Shown: piece after piece, positions 34,637 through 45,030 of the stretch
Layout: every line of letters begins with the position of its first letter
Numbering within the stretch: position 1 is the first letter of the stretch
Source of the DNA: an uncultured bacterium
GTDB lineage: Bacteria; Patescibacteriota; Gracilibacteria; Absconditabacterales; Absconditicoccaceae
Length of the DNA stretch: 64,000 bases
Direction: 5' to 3'
Assembly (NCBI GenBank): GCA_937862565.1
Contig: CALMFT010000014.1
Coordinates: 1 to 64,000, forward strand
Notes under the pieces: model-generated
Database searches by the model: none
What the model was told of the DNA's origin: nothing
Seen by the model: only the letters and a program-made list of their open reading frames with translations
Position numbers and translations under genes: made by a program

Positions 34637-35741
34637 AATACAACTTTTTCAACTCTTTCCCCTCTACCAAGATTTTATGCAAAAGCACAAGTTCAATCAT
34701 GTTTACCATGATTGCAGTACCGCCGAAAGACACAAAAGGCAGAGTCAGTCCTGTGGATGGAAGTATATTGATGTTTACTCAGATATTCACGAATGCTTGT
34801 AAAATGATCAATGATATAATTCCTACTCCCATTCCTCTCAGATAATCATCTCTAATACCCTTAATACGTGTCAAAAAGTACAAAGCGAGCCATATATATA
34901 AGCCTATCAAAATACTATTTCCAAATAATCCCAACTCTTCACTAAATGCAGCAAAAATATAATCTGATTGCGCTTCAGGGATATAACCAAACTTTTGTAA
35001 TCATTTTCCATATCATTTTCACCATATTCCTCCTCATCCTACTGCTGTCAGAGCATTTTTAATTTGGTAGGTAATTCCTCTTCCACTCGTATCAGCGTCA
35101 GGATTCAAAAAGGCGTCGAACCTATCTCTTACATAATTTACTTGCGATACTACAAGAGATGCTGCCACAATTCCGATACCTATCATTATACCCACAAATC
35201 TTTTTTTACCACCTAGGTACCAATAAGAAATAAGAGATGTTAGTGCTAAAATAAGGATAGTTCCATTATCTCTGAGTAATAGAAATACAAGGAAACATAA
35301 AGAAATTACGATACCAAACTTAATAAATCACCAAAACGACTGCAAAATAAGTTTTTTTCTCACTAACCGATCAGAGATCAAGAGAACGAATCCTAGTTTG
35401 AAGAATTCTCATGGTTGAATAGTCGCCAAGAATGGTACTTGGAGCCATAACCTTGCTCCATTGAGTTCCAAACCGAGTGGAGTAAACAAAAGGAGGGTCA
35501 AGATAAGTACTCAGGCTAAGATAAGGTATCTTCGAGATCTTATTCTCGCAAGAGAGGTTTTATATACGATATATGCTATGATTAATCCTACACCAATATT
35601 TCTGAGTTGTCTCAAAAAGTAGAAGTAATTGCTTGGGTCTCCTGAAGCTAGAGTGAGAGTAAAAGACTCATGAATAGAAACACTATAAAGTGCCCCGAGA
35701 CCATATACCAAGAGCAATCAACCGATATATAATATGTTCAT
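34635..35741 (-). CDS. RodA/FtsW-family peptidoglycan glycosyltransferase
   Basis: 368 residues with about ten membrane helices. SEDS proteins polymerise lipid II into glycan strands. Visible signatures are GARLWLQVPFLATIQPGEFFKLGFVLL (shown in part; family GAkRWi...QPSEfaKl) near residue 90, GYGKGLQKFGYIPEAQSDYIFA near residue 235 split by a UGA Gly, and the final TGLTLPFVSFGGT motif near residue 330. UGA Gly codons are frequent, including at 35718-35720 next to the start. RodA and FtsW cannot be told apart here; no penicillin-binding protein gene is adjacent. Confidence 0.88.
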
Positions 35742-35919
35742 AACAAGATAAAGCGAAAATAAAAAATAATCTGATAATTGTTTCACAAAATAGTGAGTTT
35801 TGTCTTAAAAGCAATGAGTATACCTTAGAATAATAATTTTTGAGATATAAAATACTATAAAAAAGAGAGTATTTACCTAATATGTAAGAATATTTGATTT
35901 AATAATATACAAAAAACAT

Positions 35920-35948
35920 TTGCTTTTTCAAAATCAAATGAGTATAAT
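35920..35948 (+). promoter_or_regulatory. Promoter of the Asp-repeat gene
   Basis: TTGCTT (35920-35925), a 17-bp spacer and a consensus TATAAT (35943-35948). The same pair TTGCTT-17-TATAAT occurs at 48363-48391. The start codon follows 36 bp downstream. Confidence 0.65.
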
Positions 35949-35983
35949 AAGAGTAGAGTTTTTTAATCTTAACTTTTACACAC

Positions 35984-36193
35984 ATGAAAGAATTATTAGA
36001 TTTACTTAATTTGGAATTATTACAACAAGACGAAGAAGAGGAAGAAACTGATGATGATGCAACTGATGATGCAACTGATGATGATGCAACTGATGATGAT
36101 GCAACTGATGATGATGCAACTGATGATGATGACGATGATGATGACGATGATGACGATGATGATGACGATGATGATGACGATGATATGATCTAA
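35984..36193 (+). CDS. Small acidic Asp-repeat protein, 69 residues
   Basis: Residues 1-15 form a Leu-rich amphipathic helix (ELLDLLNLELLQQ). Then comes a Glu run, four to five T-D-D-D-A units, and an uninterrupted run of about 21 Asp. The protein is almost entirely negative (net charge near -45) and has its own good promoter. No family was recognised; comparable poly-Asp proteins bind Ca2+ or other cations. The copy number of the unit should vary between strains. Confidence 0.65.
   Translation: MKELLDLLNLELLQQDEEEEETDDDATDDATDDDATDDDATDDDATDDDDDDDDDDDDDDDDDDDDDMI
36047..36183 (+). repeat. Tandem ACTGATGATGATGCA units then GAT/GAC array
   Basis: A 15-bp unit (12-bp variant included) is repeated about five times, then pure GAT/GAC codons to 36183. 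It is in frame with the Asp-repeat gene and is a likely site for copy-number change by slippage. Confidence 0.85.
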
Positions 36194-36201
36194 TTTTTAG
36201 A

Positions 36202-36777
36202 TTATTCGTCTATCAAATTTAAAATACCGCCAGAAACTCATTTTCTACTCATAACTCCTATAATTCTACCTTCCTCAAAGAAAGGAGAACCGCTTTGGCC
36301 AAAATCTGGCATATAGGATATAAAAATACCTGTAACTTCGGTTGCAGGTATTTTTTGTTGTGAGCCGGAAACAAATGTCACCAGTCCATCAATATCTGTA
36401 GCACAATTCGCAGTAGTAAAGCTTGCTTCGGCTACGATTTGAAATACTCCCCTATCATTTCCTAGGTTCTGCTGACTATGGGTAACAAGACTCAAATCTT
36501 TTTTCTGATTATTATAATTCTTAATCTGCACATTACACTGACCATCACAATCTTCGAGTACATGTTGAGCTGTAATCCAAATATCCCCCGTTCGATAAGA
36601 GGCAACTCCAATCTGAGTTCCATTGGTATTCACGAGAGGGTAAACACAGAGTATTGACTCAGAAATTGGTAAAAAAGTGCTAGCAAAAAATTTAGAAAAT
36701 ATAAAAAAAAGAGCAATCAAAGCCGTAAAAAAAGCGGTTGTTTTAGTTATATCAGATAATTTCAGATTATTTGACAT
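36202..36777 (-). CDS. Membrane-anchored trypsin-like protease-like protein
   Basis: 191 residues. One N-terminal membrane helix (residues 15-36) leads to a small S1-protease-like domain: His in TAQHVLEDC (near 73) and Ser in FGQSGSPFFEEG (near 165). The middle acidic residue is probably the Asp of NDRGVFQI. The domain is shorter than copies 1 and 2 at 32-33.8 kb and not clearly related to them beyond the fold. One UGA (36238-36240) extends the C-terminus by 12 residues, ending with a Gly-rich turn. It lies convergent to the Asp-repeat gene. Confidence 0.7.
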
Positions 36778-36838
36778 CAGATCAGGATTAACTAGTATAC
36801 TAAAAATAGTAGCACAAATTTAATTTTTCAACAACAAT

Positions 36839-38128
36839 ATGCAATCAGTAAAAGGAAATAATTCACTCTTAGACCATTACTTTGATGATCACACCATGTC
36901 GGTACATTTCAAAGCCAATTGCCCTATCATACGAAAAAAATGAAAACCAGGGAAATGGGAATCTGAAATAAGTAAAGATATTGTAAGCAAGGAAGAACTC
37001 GAACACATCTATCGTGAACTCATGCAAGAAGTGGAAGAAAAAGAACAAAGTCGGCTAGAAATAGATCGCAAATATAGTAAAGTACTTCAGATCTGACCTT
37101 ATAGAATCGTAGTAGTAACTGAGCCTTTGGCAGATGGACTAGAATTGACAATAGTAAAACCTGTAAAAAAACTCTCTTTATCAGATTATGATTTGGATGC
37201 GGAGATTATAGATTTAGTGGAAAACAAAGCGAAAGGAATATTGATTAGTGGTTCGCCTGGAAGTGGTAAAACTACCTTTGCACAAGCATTGATCGAAAAA
37301 TATGTAGAAAAAAATAAGATTATAAAAACACTTGAGAGTCCTAGAGATCTTCTGGTAGATGAAAAAGTAGTACAGTACTCTTTTAGTTACGCTCCACACA
37401 GCGAAATAAGAGATATTTTGTTACTTTCTAGACCTGATGTTGCTATTTATGATGAGGTAAGAAATAAAGAAGATTTTGAATTATTTAAAGATCTGAGATT
37501 GACGGGAATTGGGCTTATTGGTGTTATCCATGCTACTGCCCCAGTAGATAGTATTCAAAGATTTATTGGGACCATAGAAATGGGCATTATCCCTCAGGTA
37601 ATTGATACCGTTATCTACATTGAGGATGGTAAAATCCATGAAATTCTTCAACTCAAGCAAGTAGTAAAAATGCCAAGTGGGATGATGTCTGCGGATCTTG
37701 CCAGACCTGTTATTGAAGTAACAAGCTTCTTAGAAAAAAAACTCAAATATGAAATCTATACTTTTGGAGAACAGGTGGTGGTTATGTCACTTGATCAGAT
37801 TATGGAAAATCAATCAACTAAGAAAAATATAATAAACGATGCTGCGAGTGACCATATCACTCAGCTTATGAAAGATATTTTCAGTTTCCCTGTAGAATGT
37901 GAAATCCTAGGACCAAATACCATTAGGCTTACTACGCACACTTCCAATAAAGGAAAAATAATCTGAAGCTGAGGCGCTACTGTGCAGGAGCTAGAAAAGA
38001 AATTTGGTGTGCATATCGACGTGGAAACAAACGATGATTTAGATGCAGGTAAAAAATCTCAATGATCATTCGATCCCAAGAAAAATAGCGGTAAAAAAAG
38101 AAGAAGATAAAACTATATAATATTTAAT
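36839..38128 (+). CDS. PilT/secretion-type ATPase with C-terminal KH domain (COG1855-like, no PIN domain)
   Basis: 429 residues. A charged N-terminal helical region (to about 100) is followed by a P-loop ATPase: Walker A GSPGSGKTT near residue 138, a Walker B-like SRPDVAIYDEVRN near 200, and HATAPVDSIQRF near 240. The C-terminal part carries a KH-like motif whose G-x-x-G loop is I-I-G-S-G-G, with both of the first two Gly encoded by UGA (37964 and 37970). This order fits the COG1855 ATPase family (PIN, ATPase, KH), but the N-terminal PIN nuclease domain is missing. The basic tail ends KKRKKIKLYNI. Confidence 0.8.
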
Positions 38129-38138
38129 TCTATCAATT

Positions 38139-38642
38139 ATGAAACTACCGCCATATATTATTTTTCCAGTACTTGAAGGAGAAAAAGTTACATTGAGAGA
38201 AGTTTGTGATTCAGATATACAAGATCTTATGGAGATCTCATGTTATGATTCTATTCCAGCTAAAAACTTAGAGGAGGCGAAAGAAATGCAAGAAAGAATA
38301 GATAAAGATTATGAAGAAGGAAACACTGTTCATTGGATGATCATTGATAACGCCAGCGGTAAAATTGTGGGAACCTGTGGTTATTATCGTGGTTTTGAAA
38401 ATGAGAGTGGCGAACTAGGATTTATACTCTTAGCTGGATACAGAGGGCAAGGTTTTATGACTGCTGCAATACAACTAGCCATAGATTTTGGAAAAAAAGA
38501 TATGGAACTAAAACGCATTTGGGCAGCAACCAACAGAAAAAATGAAAAATGTATCGCTGTATTAGAGAGATTAAATTTTATTAAAATTGCTATTCTACCA
38601 GATGATGAAATTGAATACGAATACAGAACTGATAATAGTTAA
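38139..38642 (+). CDS. GNAT-family N-acetyltransferase (RimJ/RimL-like)
   Basis: 167 residues. RimJ/RimL-type opening EGEKVTLREVCDSDIQDL, a central beta strand KIVGTCGYYRG, the acetyl-CoA-binding loop LLAGYRGQGFMTAA (R-G-x-G-x-M/A) and the closing NEKCIAVLERLNFI (N..s.~~~ek~GF). The target (rib. protein, peptide or small molecule) cannot be told. No UGA among about 14 glycines. It follows the ATPase gene by 10 bp and may be co-transcribed with it. Confidence 0.9.
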   Translation: MKLPPYIIFPVLEGEKVTLREVCDSDIQDLMEISCYDSIPAKNLEEAKEMQERIDKDYEEGNTVHWMIIDNASGKIVGTCGYYRGFENESGELGFILLAGYRGQGFMTAAIQLAIDFGKKDMELKRIWAATNRKNEKCIAVLERLNFIKIAILPDDEIEYEYRTDNS

Positions 38643-38649
38643 GCAATTA

Positions 38650-38940
38650 CTACTTCTTCATTGGGATATCAAAATTTCTTACTACGACAAACACTAATAA
38701 AGCTATTACTACAAACTTGATAAGATTTGAAATTACTTTTCCTCGTAGAACACCATTTCGAGATAATTCTTCTAAGTTATCTATTTTAAATTTTTTGAAA
38801 AAAGGAGCTAGCAATAAAGGTGTAATAAGATCATCTATCAAAGATCATGCCAAAGCAGTCACTTGAGCACCAATTACCAATCCGATTGCCAACCCGATAA
38901 CATTATAGGTGCTGAGAAATTCAACAAATTCTTGCATCAT
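38650..38940 (-). CDS. mscL: Large-conductance mechanosensitive channel MscL
   Basis: 96 residues, short for MscL (about 130). N-terminal helix FVEFLSTYNVIGLAIG, first membrane helix with the pore-lining GLVIGAQVTALAGSLIDDLI (family LAVGVIIG.AF..iV.SlV.diI.P), a short loop and the second membrane helix (64-83). The C-terminal helical bundle is cut to a few residues. One UGA (Gly of the first helix) is needed. Two adjacent ATG codons start it. Confidence 0.82.
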
Positions 38941-38994
38941 AGATATAAATAATAATAAATAAAACAATTTTTATACCAGTTTAATTGTTATCTT

Positions 38995-39411
38995 ATGAGA
39001 TATTTCAAGTTTGTTTTGATTGTATTGGTACTAGTAGTAATAGATTATGTTTCCAAATTTCTTTTTTATGATATGGGTATAGCGTCTTTGATCCTTCCTC
39101 CTACCTTCAATACGGGTATCAGCTTTTGAATTGCCGTATTCCCTCGATTGGTAAAAACTATTACGATACTTTTTCTGGTTATTATTTCTTATCTTACTTT
39201 GAGTAAAAAAATAAACCTACGAGTGGGAATTTTCTTGATCGCAGGGAGCTTAGGAAACTTTATAGATAGACTTCGACTGTGAGGTGTGAGAGATTTTATA
39301 TGGCTTGGTCGAGGTGCAGTTTTCAATATCGCTGATGTATATATCACGATCGGTGTAGTGCTCGCTTTATGGAAGGAATACCAAAATTATAGACTATGAA
39401 AAACTCAATAA
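38995..39411 (+). CDS. lspA: Lipoprotein signal peptidase LspA
   Basis: 138 residues. LspA cleaves the signal peptide of prolipoproteins in the membrane. Four membrane helices; catalytic Asp pair in GNFIDRL (near residue 92) and FNIADVYI (near 116). The first helix carries D-Y-V-S-K, the family's D..tK. Three UGA codons are Gly. Its TAA ends one base before the stop of the convergent uvrA-like gene, so the two abut exactly. Confidence 0.93.
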
Positions 39412-41004
39412 TTATACAGATTTCCCATTTTTAAGTGTTATTACCTTATCAGCAAATTGTAAGAGACTTTGATCATGTTCAATCATGAGAATCGTGTCGC
39501 CTCTATCCAAGAATTGTTTGAGAACAAGAAGCAGTTTTTGAATATCTTCAGGATGTAAACCTACTGTTGGTTCATCCAAGAAATAGATCGTATGTCCTTT
39601 ATACTGCTTGAGTAAATGTCTTACAAGCTTGAGTCTTTGTGACTCCCCTCCTGAGAGAGTTTGAGCAGGTTGTCCCATTTTGAGATAACCCAAACCAATG
39701 TCACACATCAATTTCAGCTCATCTTGAATAAATCCAATTTCATTGAAGAAAGCATAGGCTTCGTGAACATACATTTGCAAAATATCAGAAATTGTTTTAC
39801 CATTCCATTTTATTCCTAGCACTTCAGATTTGTATCTTTTTCCTTTACAGAGCGAACAAGGAACATAGGTATCAGGCAAGAATTGAAGTTCAATCTTTTT
39901 TTGTCCATACCCTTCACATTCTGTACAGGCTCCTTTTTTACTATTGAAACTAAAATGACCTTCTTTGAGTCCAAGCATCTTAGCATCATTACTTGAAGCA
40001 TATATTTTACGGATATTATCAAATATTCAGATAAACGTCGCTGGGCACGATCTTGGTGTTTTACCAATACTTGTCTGGTCAACATAAATTACGTTTTGTA
40101 CATTTTCTCGTCCTACAATTCCATCTACGTTCAGTTCTTTGTAAAAAGCATCCATGGCTTCTTCTTCTACCTTTTCAAATTCTGCTCTTTTAATGAGCTG
40201 ACCACCTACGATATCACTTCGATTGAGGCCTTTACGGAGCATATGCATACGCACAAAACCTTGTACGTATTTCTGTCTTGATTCCAAAAATCTGAATAAA
40301 GTATGATGGAGAAGAGTCGTTTTACCAGCTCCAGAAGGTCCAGTTATAATTGTGAATGCTCCGAGAGTAATATCTACTTTTGGTAAATCTAAATTGTGTT
40401 TTTGAGCGCCTCTTATGGTAATAATATGATCTTTAATTTTATGATCAAATTTTATATGTACTTTTTTTTCTCCTCTGATATACTGTGCGGTTAAACAATC
40501 TGATTTAAGAAAATCTTCATATGAACCATTGAAAATTACATCTCCACCAAAATCTCCTGATCCCGGTCCTATTTCTGTCACCCAATCGGATGAAGTAATA
40601 AATTCTTCATTGTGCTCTACTACTACTATTGAATTCCCCATTTCTTTGAGAGTATTTATCGCACTGATTACTTTCTTTATCTCTGCGTTATCAAGACCGA
40701 TTGTAGGTTCATCCAATACATAAATAATTCCCGTCAGTTTATTACCCAATTGTTTAGCCAATCTCAATCTTTGTATTTCTCCTCACGACAAAGTTTCCAT
40801 AGCACGAGAAAGATTGAGGTATCACAGTCCCAAAGATTGAATAGTTCTACATCTCTCCAAAAGTGGATTGAGAATCCTTTCAAGAAGCAGAATAGGCTGA
40901 TCTGAAGTCGTTTTATAGGTTTCTAAAATACCAATAAGCTGATCTATAGGAAGTTTTTGCAGATCAGCAATATGGAAAGAATTGGTTTTCTTTTTTATTG
41001 ACAT
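39412..41004 (-). CDS. uvrA: UvrA-like ATPase lacking the first Walker A and UvrB-binding region
   Basis: 530 residues against about 940 for full UvrA. UvrA finds damage and loads UvrB. Present: the end of the first ABC module (signature METLSGGEIQRLRL with one Gly encoded by UGA, Walker B VLDEPTIGLD), then a complete second module with Walker A GPSGAGKTT, a CxxC...CxxC zinc module (CTECEG, CSLCKG), signature TLSGGESQRLKL and Walker B FLDEPTVGLH. Absent: about 400 N-terminal residues with the first Walker A, first zinc finger and UvrB-binding domain. Upstream the frame closes at a TAA 7 codons before the start, and no other frame on that strand continues it. Confidence 0.88.
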
Positions 41005-41132
41005 ATATGATTTTTTAATTATTTAGTTAAATAATAAGTTGATAAGTATCTACAAGGATAATTATCCTTATTAGATTATCAATTGGTATATTGTTTAGAA
41101 ATTCAGTCTATTTTATATATAAGTAAGATGAT

Positions 41133-41666
41133 ATGAAAACTAATGAACTCAAGGATTTATTTGGTCCCAACAAATTAAAAACTATTTACGAAGATATTAC
41201 ACAAATTGATCCTGAAAGATCAGAATTTAAAGGAGTAAGAGGAAAATTATTATTACTCGTAGACTGAGATATAACTGAAGATATATTGATTGAGGATCCC
41301 AAGCGAGAAGTATTTTCAAGAGTTTTTGCTAAGCAAATCGAAGCCATAATAGTAAAAGCTATGCGGGAAAACAAAGAAACAACAGCTATACTTCAAGAAC
41401 AAATATATTTCAATGAAGAAGCGTCTCTCCATCTATTAGGTCAAATAGAAAAAACTTTAAAACTTTATTGTGGAGAAAAAGGTAAAATTTCAAAAAGAAA
41501 ATTAAAACTAAAAGATGCATGAGGAATGAAAAACTATTTAAAAAAGATGAATTTAGAGGAGGTAGAATGTAAAATTCTTGAATTATTGGACATCAATGAC
41601 ATGAACGAAGAAAGCGTTTGGAATCATACAGAACAACTCAGAGATTGGCTTAAGAAATGGAGTTAA
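41133..41666 (+). CDS. Unknown protein, 177 residues, helical
   Basis: Not recognised. Charged, helix-rich protein without signal or membrane segments. Two UGA codons are Gly. It ends at a TAA (41664-41666), but the same frame then stays open for another 80 codons, ending with an acidic DDKD, so the gene may have been interrupted by a nonsense change (see next entry). The start ATG at 41133 is 5 bp after another ATG in a different frame. Confidence 0.65.
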
Positions 41667-41909
41667 ATAAGATGATCAAATGAAAAAATTTTTAATGTTG
41701 CTTTATCTTTAGTATATAGGAGATCAATAGACGCAATGTCATTGAATATAGATGTTGAATGTAGATGAGAGAACCAGAATGATAATTGAGAATGGATAAT
41801 GTCTCCTATTGCTATAAATAAACATAATATCATAAACATTATACAAGAAGAATGAGAATTTGAAAATGATATTACGGAAGCATTTGATCTGGAAGATGAT
41901 AAAGATTAA
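41667..41909 (+). pseudogene. Possible C-terminal remainder of the preceding gene after a UAA
   Basis: In the same frame as the gene ending at 41666 the sequence stays open to TAA at 41907-41909. It has native features: four UGA Gly codons and an acidic tail typical of its neighbours. No start codon or ribosome-binding site lies close to 41667; the first in-frame ATG is at about 41739. Either the parent gene was broken by a recent UAA, or this is a small separate gene starting at that ATG. Confidence 0.45.
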
Positions 41910-41968
41910 TATATTTGACTGAGTAAAAATATAAACTATAATAAGAATTCTATACTAACATTAAAAAT

Positions 41969-42736
41969 ATGAGCAAAGAACAAATCAACAAAAACTATAT
42001 TCAAAAAATCTACAATAGAAATCTTGGAGATAGATCTTTGCAATGAATTTTGTGAGGATATCTAGATGGAACAATAGATGAGCAAACTTTAGTAGACAGT
42101 TCAGTGCGAAAAGAAGCTCATATAAAATATGGTAAGGAATTAGGTAGTATTTTTGGTGAGTACGAAGCACAGGGAAAAGAACAAATTCAAAAAGCACTAC
42201 GAATTGATCAAAAATATGCTCAAGAAGAGATGGATATACTAAAAAATTCCTTAGCTTTTGAGGCTAAAAACAAAGATAACGACATCGTAGAAAGTAATAT
42301 AAAACTTGAAGAAGCAGATATATATTCTCTCAAAATTGAAAATCTTAATGAGCATGAGTGTCATAAAAAAATTCGTGAGTTTTATGAAGCTGTAGACTCT
42401 CCTGATGCTGACTCATGTATTCATTCTTTAAATGAATATATACATAAATATGGTAATCCTGTAGAGTTATTCTGAGTAGGAATATCTATTACATACAACG
42501 ATACCATGTGAGTATTTTGGACTAGCATTAAAATAAAAAATAACTCGTTTGAAACTCATGGAAATTTTAGCTTTAAGTATTTACTTGCTACAGATTCTAA
42601 TAAAATTTTTGAACTACTACATAAATATGCTTATTTTCAAAATCATGTTACTGAGGCACTTCATTTTACAAAGGATTATGAAAGCGAAGACGATGATAAT
42701 TATGATGATACAGATGATAGGTTTCCTAAGAAATAG
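41969..42736 (+). CDS. Unknown acidic protein, 255 residues
   Basis: Not recognised. Soluble; the middle is long helical and charged (EYEAQGKEQIQKALR...), and the C-terminus is acidic (DYESEDDDNYDDTDD). Five UGA codons are Gly. The acidic end resembles that of the preceding open frame (EDDKD), so the two may be related lineage-specific genes. A pair of hairpin repeats follows it. Confidence 0.65.
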
Positions 42737-42761
42737 TTTCTCCCTTGGCTTAGAATAAAAT

Positions 42762-42819
42762 AAAAAAATCGCTCTCTACTTTTAGAGAACGATTATACCA
42801 ATGAAAGCATTGGATTTTA
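42762..42819. repeat. Double-hairpin repeat, copy 1
   Basis: TCGCTCTCT-acttt-AGAGAACGA hairpin, then ACCAATG-aaag-CATTGG hairpin and ATTTTA. A second copy lies at 42887-42948. The A-run before it means a T-run on the minus strand, and the second hairpin is followed by T on the plus strand, so it could terminate in both directions; the plus gene ends 25 bp before it. Confidence 0.6.
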
Positions 42820-42886
42820 GCATAGAACCACCTATGTAACAATATAATTATTGAAACTCATTAAAATTGCAAGATAAACTGAAATG

Positions 42887-42948
42887 AAAAAAATCGCTTC
42901 TCTACTTTTAGAGCCGCGATTTATACCAATGTAAACATTGGATTTTAT
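42887..42948. repeat. Double-hairpin repeat, copy 2
   Basis: TCGCTTCTCT-acttt-AGAGCCGCGA, then ACCAATG-taaa-CATTGG and ATTTTA. It differs from copy 1 in the arms and loops but keeps the pairing, as if by compensatory change. The rest of the 440-bp gap up to trhO (42737-43178) shows no gene and no other feature I can name. Confidence 0.6.
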
Positions 42949-43178
42949 TACTTAAATTGCTTTCAACCAATTTTAATTTTTTTCATAGAGTTTGACTATT
43001 TTAAATCAAAATTAACGATTTAAGTATTAGTATTAAAAGGAAAAAACATTGTAATGCAATAGTATTTTATATTTTCTGAAAAAGATAATTATCTAAAATT
43101 TCTTGTAAATTTTGCAAAGATGCTTATAGTGAAAAACAATCTAAATATTCAAAATTTCTTATTTCCATAACGCCTGAC

Positions 43179-44327
43179 ATGAAAAAAAATAATCTTATTT
43201 TATTGACCTTTTACAAATTTGTAGATATTCCTGATATTCAAGACCACATCAAAGAACATTTACAATTTACTACTGATGTAGGACTAAAAGGAAGAATTTA
43301 TATTGGAGAAGAAGGAATTAGTGCTACGCTTACAGGAAATGCGTGACAGGTTTCTGCTTATAAATTATACCTCAATTCCAAACCCTACTACCATAATATA
43401 GCTGATATTGATATCAAATCTACAAAAGTGGATGAGTATTATTTTGATCGCATGATTGTGAAATACCGCAAGGAAATTGTAGCCCTCAACTACCCTGTTA
43501 CGCCAGCAGAAGTAGAAAAATACAAACAAGAAGCCAGTATCCAGCAAGTAAAATCCATCATAGATAATCGAGATACAGAAATTGATTTCATTATTGGTCA
43601 TGCAGGAAATGATGTGAAAATTCACGGAAAACCAAGTGAACATGTGATCTTACTTGATATGCGTAATAGTTACGAGTATAAGCTTGGACATTACAAACAT
43701 GCAATCCCTTCATGAACGGTTAATTTTCGTGAGATGGGAAAATTTGTGGAAGAATATAAGAAAAAGTTTGCAGGAAAATATGTAATTATGTATTGTACTG
43801 GGGGAATTAGATGTGAAAAGTTAGCGGTCATGCTTCATAAGGGTGGACTACCAAATTTTTATAGTATAGATGGAGGAATTGTAAAATATATCAATAGCGA
43901 AAATGATGGGAACTGGCTTGGTAATCTGTACACTTTTGACGGAAGAATAAGCACGCAGGTGGGAGACAGCAAAACTCATACGACTATCGGAGTCTGTATT
44001 TACACGGATGAACTTACAGACAATATTGAAAACTGTAGATATGGTCCCTGTAATGCTCGCATTATCTGTAAACCCACTGAATATCGCAGACATTTAGGTT
44101 TTTGTTGCAAAGACTGTTATAGCAAAGCTCAAGAAGATTTTAGAGTAAAAAATGCCAATTTTGATAAACGAGATTATCAACGTATTAGAGATGATATCAA
44201 AGTAAATCCCGATAGTATTTCAGAATATCAAACTATTCTCAAGAATTTTTATAATTCAAGGTTAGCAAACATCGACTGGAAACATCTTAGCAGTCAAAAA
44301 GAGGAATACATCGATTGTGAGTGTTAA
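43179..44327 (+). CDS. trhO: tRNA uridine(34) hydroxylase TrhO (rhodanese domain)
   Basis: 382 residues. TrhO makes 5-hydroxyuridine at the wobble position of tRNAs using prephenate-derived chemistry. Order: N-terminal acylphosphatase-like domain with GRIYIGEEGISATLTG, the rhodanese domain with the active-site loop MYCTGGIRCEK (Cys at about 206) and DMRNSYEYKLGHY, and the C-terminal Cys pair region CRYGPCN / CCKDCY. At least two UGA codons are Gly (43344, 43711). The start at 43179 gives the usual N-terminus. Confidence 0.93.
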
Positions 44328-44517
44328 TTTCCCTACTACTCGAATATTCAATAATCTGTATTATACTATTGACTTATGCTCTATATAATTTATTGTAATG
44401 ATATGAGTTTTTTCTCATATGTCGTTCATTAACAGTTTAATTGCTTTAAAAAACAGTAAAAGAAATGTTTTTGAGCACAATCAAAATAAAATAAACAATA
44501 AACCAAAATTACAAACA

Positions 44518-45009
44518 ATGAAAAAGAAGTACATTTACAAAGAAAAAATTATTCGTAGTTATCATGATAACTATGATTTAGCAAGGAAAACGTATTTTGA
44601 TCTTATGTCAAAATATTGTTTAGATAAGAATCTTATCTACAAGAAATGGAATAAAATACTATTCCACTACAAGGCTAATTACAGAGACATCAACTACAAG
44701 ATAAATCATATTGAAGAAGTTATTCTAAAATTTGCTTTGCTCAAAGACAGGGTAAAACATTGGGATGCATTTCTCATTACGCTTTATTATTATGATGTAA
44801 TTCATTCTGATTCAGCTTTGTATGACGCTGAAAAAAGTATGGAGTTTGCTAAAAGTCATCTCTTTTGCCTTAGTGTACCAATTGGTGTTGTGCACTATGC
44901 ACTTCAGTTGATTGATGCTGTTGCTCATCCGCAATGCAAGATGGATAAATTTACGCAATACGCTGTAGATCTGATCATCTCAGCACGATACAAAAAGAAA
45001 ATAATCTAA
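44518..45009 (+). CDS. Degenerate HD-superfamily phosphohydrolase-like protein
   Basis: 163 residues from this start (196 from the alternative at 44419). The pattern KKWNKILFHY, NHIEEVILKF, YYYDVIHSDSALYDAEKSMEFA and LIDAVAHPQC follows the order of COG4339-type predicted HD hydrolases (W..l..Y, Hi..l, HD.vY..~.dNE..SA, lI.aT.H). The metal-binding His-Asp is Tyr-Asp here and the last His is shifted, so catalysis is doubtful. No UGA codon. The longer start lies inside a hairpin (44401-44420), which favours 44518, with the leader style AAACA-ATG shared by nearby genes. Confidence 0.55.
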   Translation: MKKKYIYKEKIIRSYHDNYDLARKTYFDLMSKYCLDKNLIYKKWNKILFHYKANYRDINYKINHIEEVILKFALLKDRVKHWDAFLITLYYYDVIHSDSALYDAEKSMEFAKSHLFCLSVPIGVVHYALQLIDAVAHPQCKMDKFTQYAVDLIISARYKKKII

Positions 45010-45030
45010 AACAAGAAAATCAAAAAAACT

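Noticed and set aside
44341-44420. TATAAT near 44384 as a promoter
   Set aside because: The TTGACT before it is only 9 bp away, too close for a standard promoter.
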